Assembly (NCBI GenBank): GCA_017618115.1 | Contig: JAFZUX010000009.1 | Location: 62,001-126,000, forward strand | From: Bacteroidales bacterium | GTDB lineage: Bacteria; Bacteroidota; Bacteroidia; Bacteroidales; UBA932 | Direction: 5' to 3' | DNA: 64,000 nucleotides | In this document: positions 60,872 through 64,000 of the stretch, piece after piece | Position numbering within the stretch: the first letter of the stretch is position 1 | How the letters are laid out: each line of letters starts with the position of its first letter | Position numbers and translations under genes: made by a program | The notes under the pieces: model-generated | The model's database searches: none | What the model was told of the DNA's origin: nothing | What the model saw: only the letters and a program-made list of their open reading frames with translations

Positions 60872-62944
60872 TTAAAACAATGTATACTCATCATTTTCTT
60901 TGGCGTCATTGCTCTCTCCCTTGAAGGTTTCTCCGTTAGGATTTGCTATCCTGTAAAACTCCTCCTCTGAGATTACCGGAATTCCCAACTTCTCCGCCTT
61001 CTGCAGTTTAGCGGCTCCCGCCTTGCTTCCGGCCAGAAGATAGGTGGTGTTGGCTGAAACGCTGCTTCCAACCTTTCCTCCGTGCGATACTATGTACTGC
61101 TTCATCAAATCTCTTGATATTGAGTAGTTTCCTGTAATCATTATTGTCATTCCCGACAGTGTATCGGAGACCTTTTCCACCTCTTTCTCTTCAAACTGAA
61201 GCCCGAATGAACGCAGAGCCTCAACCGTCTTTATGTTTGCCGGCTCTTTAAAGTACTCTACAATTGACTGGGCCAGAGCCTCTCCCACATCCTGAGTCTG
61301 AATAAGTTGCTCCACGGTAGCCTTTGAGAGTGCATCTACGGTTTTGTATTCCGCCGCCAGAGTTTTTGCGGATACCTCTCCTATATGCTTAATTCCCAGA
61401 GCGTAAAGCACTCTTCCAAAAGGCACTTTCTTGGACTCCTCCAGTGAGGTGCGGAAATTCTCCACGCTCTTGCCCTTCCATTTATCCAGACTTAGCAACT
61501 GAAGGTCATTCAGAGTGTAAAGGTCCTCAAGTTTCTTAATAAACTCACGTTCGCACAGCTGGTGTATTGCCACCTCTCCCACGTTGATATTCATTGCCTT
61601 ACGTGAGGCAAAGTGGAGGAATTTGCCCTCTATTTGCGGCGGGCAGCCCTCACTGTTAGGGCAGAAGAACTTTGCCTGCTGAGGGTCTCTTACAAGCGGT
61701 GTGGAGCAGGCCGGGCAGAGGGTCGGGAATACCACCTTCTCTGAAGCGGGCTCTCTCTTAGAGAGTTCCACACGGGTAATCTTTGGAATAATCTCACCGC
61801 CCTTTTCCACATAGACGTAATCTCCAATGCGTATATCCAGAATCTCCATCTGGTCTGCATTGTGGAGGGTGGCTCTCTTTACTACAGTTCCGCTTAATTG
61901 AACCGGCTCCAGATTGGCTACCGGTGTAACCGCACCGCTTCTTCCTACCTGATAATCAATGGAAAGTACCTTGCTAAGCGCCTCCTCGGGTTTGAACTTG
62001 TAGGCCACGGCCCACCTCGGTGTCTTGGAGGTAAAGCCCAAAAGTTTCTGAATGGCGTACTGGTCTACCTTAACCACCATTCCGTCCGTTGGAAAAGGAA
62101 GGCTCTTTCTCCTCTCGTCCCAACTCTCTATGTAACTTATAACCTCCTCAATATCATTGCACTGCTTGGAGTATTCGGATATGGGAAGCCCCCAGGAGGA
62201 GGCCTCTTTAAGAGAAAGGCTGTGAAGAGGAGTTTTATAATCTTCAGATGCAATCAGATGATAGAGAACGCATTGCAGTCCTCTTTCCGCCACCTGGCTG
62301 CTGGAGAGCATTTTAAGAGAGCCAGCCGCAGCGTTTCTAGGGTTGGCGAACGGCTGCTCCTCATTCAGTATCTTGTCATAGTTGAGGCGGTCAAAAGCCT
62401 CAAACGGCATATAGACCTCTCCTCTTATCTCAAATTCAGCGGGATAGCCACTGCCCTTGAGGGAAAGGGGTATGCTCTTGATTGTCTTTATGTTACGGGT
62501 GACATCATCTCCCTTCTCTCCGTCTCCTCTGGTGAGGGCTCTTACGAGTTTACCATCGCGATAAAGAAGATTTATGCCGCTTCCGTCAAATTTAAGTTCG
62601 CAGTTATAGGTGAAAGCTGTGGAAACGCTCTTTTTTACTCTTGCGTCAAACTCTCTGAGTTCCTGTATGTTGTAGGTGTTGGCAAGAGAGAGCATAGGGT
62701 GGAGGTGCTTCTCCTGTTTGAAAGGGGAGGAGTCCGTCTCCAAATCACTTCCCACGTGCTTTGTAGGGGAGTTCTCCAGAGCGTACTGAGGGTAGAGTTT
62801 CTCCAGGGAGGCGAGCTCTTTGAGCAGAAGGTCAAACTCGTAGTCTGAGATGGTGGGGGAATTCTCCACGTAATAGCTTCTGTTATGCCTCTCAATCTCC
62901 TTTGTAAGGGCATCTATCCTATTTTTTGCCTCTAAACTCTCCAT
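60872..62944 (-). CDS. ligA: NAD-dependent DNA ligase LigA
   Basis: 690 residues from ATG 62944 (MESLEAKNRI), close to the usual 670; a longer frame to 62974 adds ten residues without support. Adenylation domain with active-site Lys118 in ELKFDG, RGDGEKGDD, the OB fold (YVYVEKGGEIIPKI), a Cys4 zinc finger (CPACSTP...CPNSEGCP), helix-hairpin-helix region and a C-terminal BRCT domain (TIMITGNYSISRDLMKQYI in short TIMITGNYS). It seals nicks in replication and repair. First gene of the eight-gene - strand string; a perfect -7 box lies 18 bases upstream. Confidence 0.97.
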   Translation of the reverse strand: MESLEAKNRIDALTKEIERHNRSYYVENSPTISDYEFDLLLKELASLEKLYPQYALENSPTKHVGSDLETDSSPFKQEKHLHPMLSLANTYNIQELREFDARVKKSVSTAFTYNCELKFDGSGINLLYRDGKLVRALTRGDGEKGDDVTRNIKTIKSIPLSLKGSGYPAEFEIRGEVYMPFEAFDRLNYDKILNEEQPFANPRNAAAGSLKMLSSSQVAERGLQCVLYHLIASEDYKTPLHSLSLKEASSWGLPISEYSKQCNDIEEVISYIESWDERRKSLPFPTDGMVVKVDQYAIQKLLGFTSKTPRWAVAYKFKPEEALSKVLSIDYQVGRSGAVTPVANLEPVQLSGTVVKRATLHNADQMEILDIRIGDYVYVEKGGEIIPKITRVELSKREPASEKVVFPTLCPACSTPLVRDPQQAKFFCPNSEGCPPQIEGKFLHFASRKAMNINVGEVAIHQLCEREFIKKLEDLYTLNDLQLLSLDKWKGKSVENFRTSLEESKKVPFGRVLYALGIKHIGEVSAKTLAAEYKTVDALSKATVEQLIQTQDVGEALAQSIVEYFKEPANIKTVEALRSFGLQFEEKEVEKVSDTLSGMTIMITGNYSISRDLMKQYIVSHGGKVGSSVSANTTYLLAGSKAGAAKLQKAEKLGIPVISEEEFYRIANPNGETFKGESNDAKENDEYTLF

Positions 62945-62961
62945 AAGGAAAATACAAAGCC

Positions 62962-62969
62962 CAAATTTA
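62962..62969 (-). promoter_or_regulatory. -7 box of the ligA gene string
   Basis: On the - strand it reads TAAATTTG, a perfect match to TAnnTTTG, and would give a leader of about 10 bases before the ATG at 62944. No TTTG at -33 is evident. The site lies inside the -33 region of the divergent phosphofructokinase promoter. Confidence 0.5.
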
Positions 62970-62999
62970 ACCATTATTTTAATAAAAAGAGTACCTTTG
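62966..62999 (+). promoter_or_regulatory. Promoter of the phosphofructokinase gene
   Basis: TACCTTTG (62992-62999) is a perfect -7 box, with a TTTA about 22 bases upstream (62966-62969) near the -33 position. Transcription should start near 63006, about 18 bases before the ATG at 63024. Confidence 0.62.
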
Positions 63000-63023
63000 C
63001 CCCCGTTTTAGAGATATTGAATT

Positions 63024-64000
63024 ATGCAGAAATCTATCGTAATCCTTACAGGCGGCGGTCCTGCCCCGGGAATGAATACTGTTGTTGGCAGTATAACAAA
63101 GACATTTATTAGCAACGGATACAGAGTACTTGGACTTCACGGCGGATACAAAGGGCTTTTCTCCCCGGATCCAAACTATTGTGAATTAGACTTTTTCAAG
63201 GCTGACGACATATTCAACAGAGGTGGTTCCTTCCTGGTGATGAGCCGTTTCAAACCAACTCAGGAGGATTTTGATAAGAATTTCAACCTTAAGTTCTTCC
63301 AGGAGAACAACATTGAACTTCTGGTAACAATCGGAGGAGACGATACTGCCTCTACCGCAAACAGAATTGCAAAGTTCCTCAGAGAGAAGAACTTCCCAAT
63401 TGCAAATATTCACGTTCCAAAGACTATAGATAACGATCTTCCTCTTCCTCAGAATATTCCTACGTTCGGTTACAACTCCGCAAAGGGTGAGGGAACCAGA
63501 ATTGCAGCTTCAGTTTACGAGGATGCGAGAACCAACCACACCTGGTTTGTAATTTCAGCAATGGGACGCAGCGCAGGTCACCTTGCACTTGCTATCGGTT
63601 ACACCAACCACTTCCCAATGATTGTAATTCCGGAGATGTTCAACAAGAGCGATATCTCAGTTGAGAAGATTCTTAACATGGCAATCTCCTCAATCATAAA
63701 GAGAAAGATATTGGGTATAGAGTACGGAGCAATCATTATTTCCGAGGGCGTATTTGAGAGTTTCTCACCTGATGACCTCAAAGAGTTCGGAGTAAGTTTC
63801 TCATACGACGAGCACGGCCATCCTGAACTTGGTAAGATCTCCAAGGCTCAGATGTTCAACGATATGCTTGAGGTAAGACTCAAACAGCTGGGTATATCTG
63901 TAAAGACCCGTCCTGTTGAAATCGGATACGAAATCAGATGTATCACTCCTCACGCTTATGACCTGGTTTACTGCACGGAGCTGGGTATGGGAGTTTACAA
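63024..64000 (+). CDS. Phosphofructokinase, PPi-dependent type (partial, C terminus outside window)
   Basis: 325 codons are visible before the window ends. Family motifs: TGGGPAPGMNTVVG at the N terminus, GGDDT near residue 100, PKTIDND near residue 137, and MGRSAGHLAL. ATP-dependent enzymes normally have Gly in the GGDG position and PGTIDND; the Asp in GGDDT and the Lys in PKTIDND are the two marks of diphosphate-dependent phosphofructokinases, so the phosphate donor is probably PPi. It converts fructose 6-phosphate to fructose 1,6-bisphosphate, reversibly if PPi-dependent. Divergent from ligA, with a clear promoter. Confidence 0.92.
   Translation, partial: MQKSIVILTGGGPAPGMNTVVGSITKTFISNGYRVLGLHGGYKGLFSPDPNYCELDFFKADDIFNRGGSFLVMSRFKPTQEDFDKNFNLKFFQENNIELLVTIGGDDTASTANRIAKFLREKNFPIANIHVPKTIDNDLPLPQNIPTFGYNSAKGEGTRIAASVYEDARTNHTWFVISAMGRSAGHLALAIGYTNHFPMIVIPEMFNKSDISVEKILNMAISSIIKRKILGIEYGAIIISEGVFESFSPDDLKEFGVSFSYDEHGHPELGKISKAQMFNDMLEVRLKQLGISVKTRPVEIGYEIRCITPHAYDLVYCTELGMGVY

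Noticed and set aside
61898-62848. 316-codon open frame on the + strand across ligA
   Set aside because: Shadow of ligA, which carries the active-site ELKFDG and other motifs; no promoter or homology-like features on the + strand.
1-64000. CRISPR arrays, tRNA or rRNA genes, insertion sequences
   Set aside because: I looked for regular short repeats, tRNA-like cloverleaf 3' ends, rRNA signatures and transposase motifs and found none; coding density leaves little room.

Overview
The window looks like part of the chromosome of an anaerobic, amino-acid-fermenting member of the Bacteroidales. Three things point there: Bacteroidota-type promoters (a -7 box close to TAnnTTTG, sometimes with TTTG about 20 bases upstream), few clear Shine-Dalgarno sites, and typical families (DUF3857 proteins, YaiO-type barrels, two-gene LysO, a PPi-type phosphofructokinase). 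A predicted cysteate synthase hints at a sulfonolipid-making lineage such as relatives of Alistipes or Odoribacter; that is inference. I saw no rRNA, tRNA, CRISPR array, insertion sequence or phage gene.

Layout. (1) 1-10224, + strand: lysine fermentation operon kdd(partial)-kamA-kamB-kamC-kamD-kamE-atoA-acyl-CoA dehydrogenase-etfB-etfA, closed by a terminator. Genes for Kce, Kal and AtoD are expected left of the window. (2) 10307-14483, - strand: trimeric [FeFe] hydrogenase hydB-hydA-hydC, convergent with the lysine operon; its maturase gene hydG lies 43 kb away. (3) 14764-14979: a small acidic lipoprotein with its own promoter and terminator. (4) 15056-23263, - strand: five tightly packed genes (HEAT membrane protein, processive GT2, TPR/YaiO barrel, DUF4838 lipoprotein, DUF1573 lipoprotein) that look like a synthase-dependent exopolysaccharide export machine built like Pga/Bcs but from different parts. 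(5) 23397-36583, - strand: a very compact 13-kb gene string: C69 dipeptidase, carA, carB, CaCA antiporter, five heterodisulfide-reductase-like subunits including a cytochrome-b/HdrD fusion, and cysteate synthase. (6) 36632-40156, - strand: split lysine exporter lysO and an AT-rich patch of small exported proteins carrying repeated promoter segments. (7) 40490-50849, + strand: histidine degradation ftcD-hutU-hutH-hutI followed by two DUF3857 proteins. (8) 50853-62944, - strand: eight closely spaced genes ligA, flavodiiron protein, BrkB/YihY protein, hydG, rel, Ig-like lipoprotein, outer-membrane barrel, ispG. (9) 63024-end, + strand: PPi-type phosphofructokinase, cut by the window edge.

How it fits together. 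Lysine is rearranged by KamA and KamDE, oxidised by Kdd and finally turned into acetate, butyrate and ammonia; the acyl-CoA dehydrogenase/Etf pair may bifurcate electrons and the HydABC hydrogenase can dispose of NADH plus reduced ferredoxin as H2. Histidine degradation adds glutamate, and a dipeptidase supplies amino acids. The Hdr-like set probably links a soluble electron donor to membrane menaquinone. The flavodiiron protein beside hydG suggests oxygen protection of the hydrogenase system.
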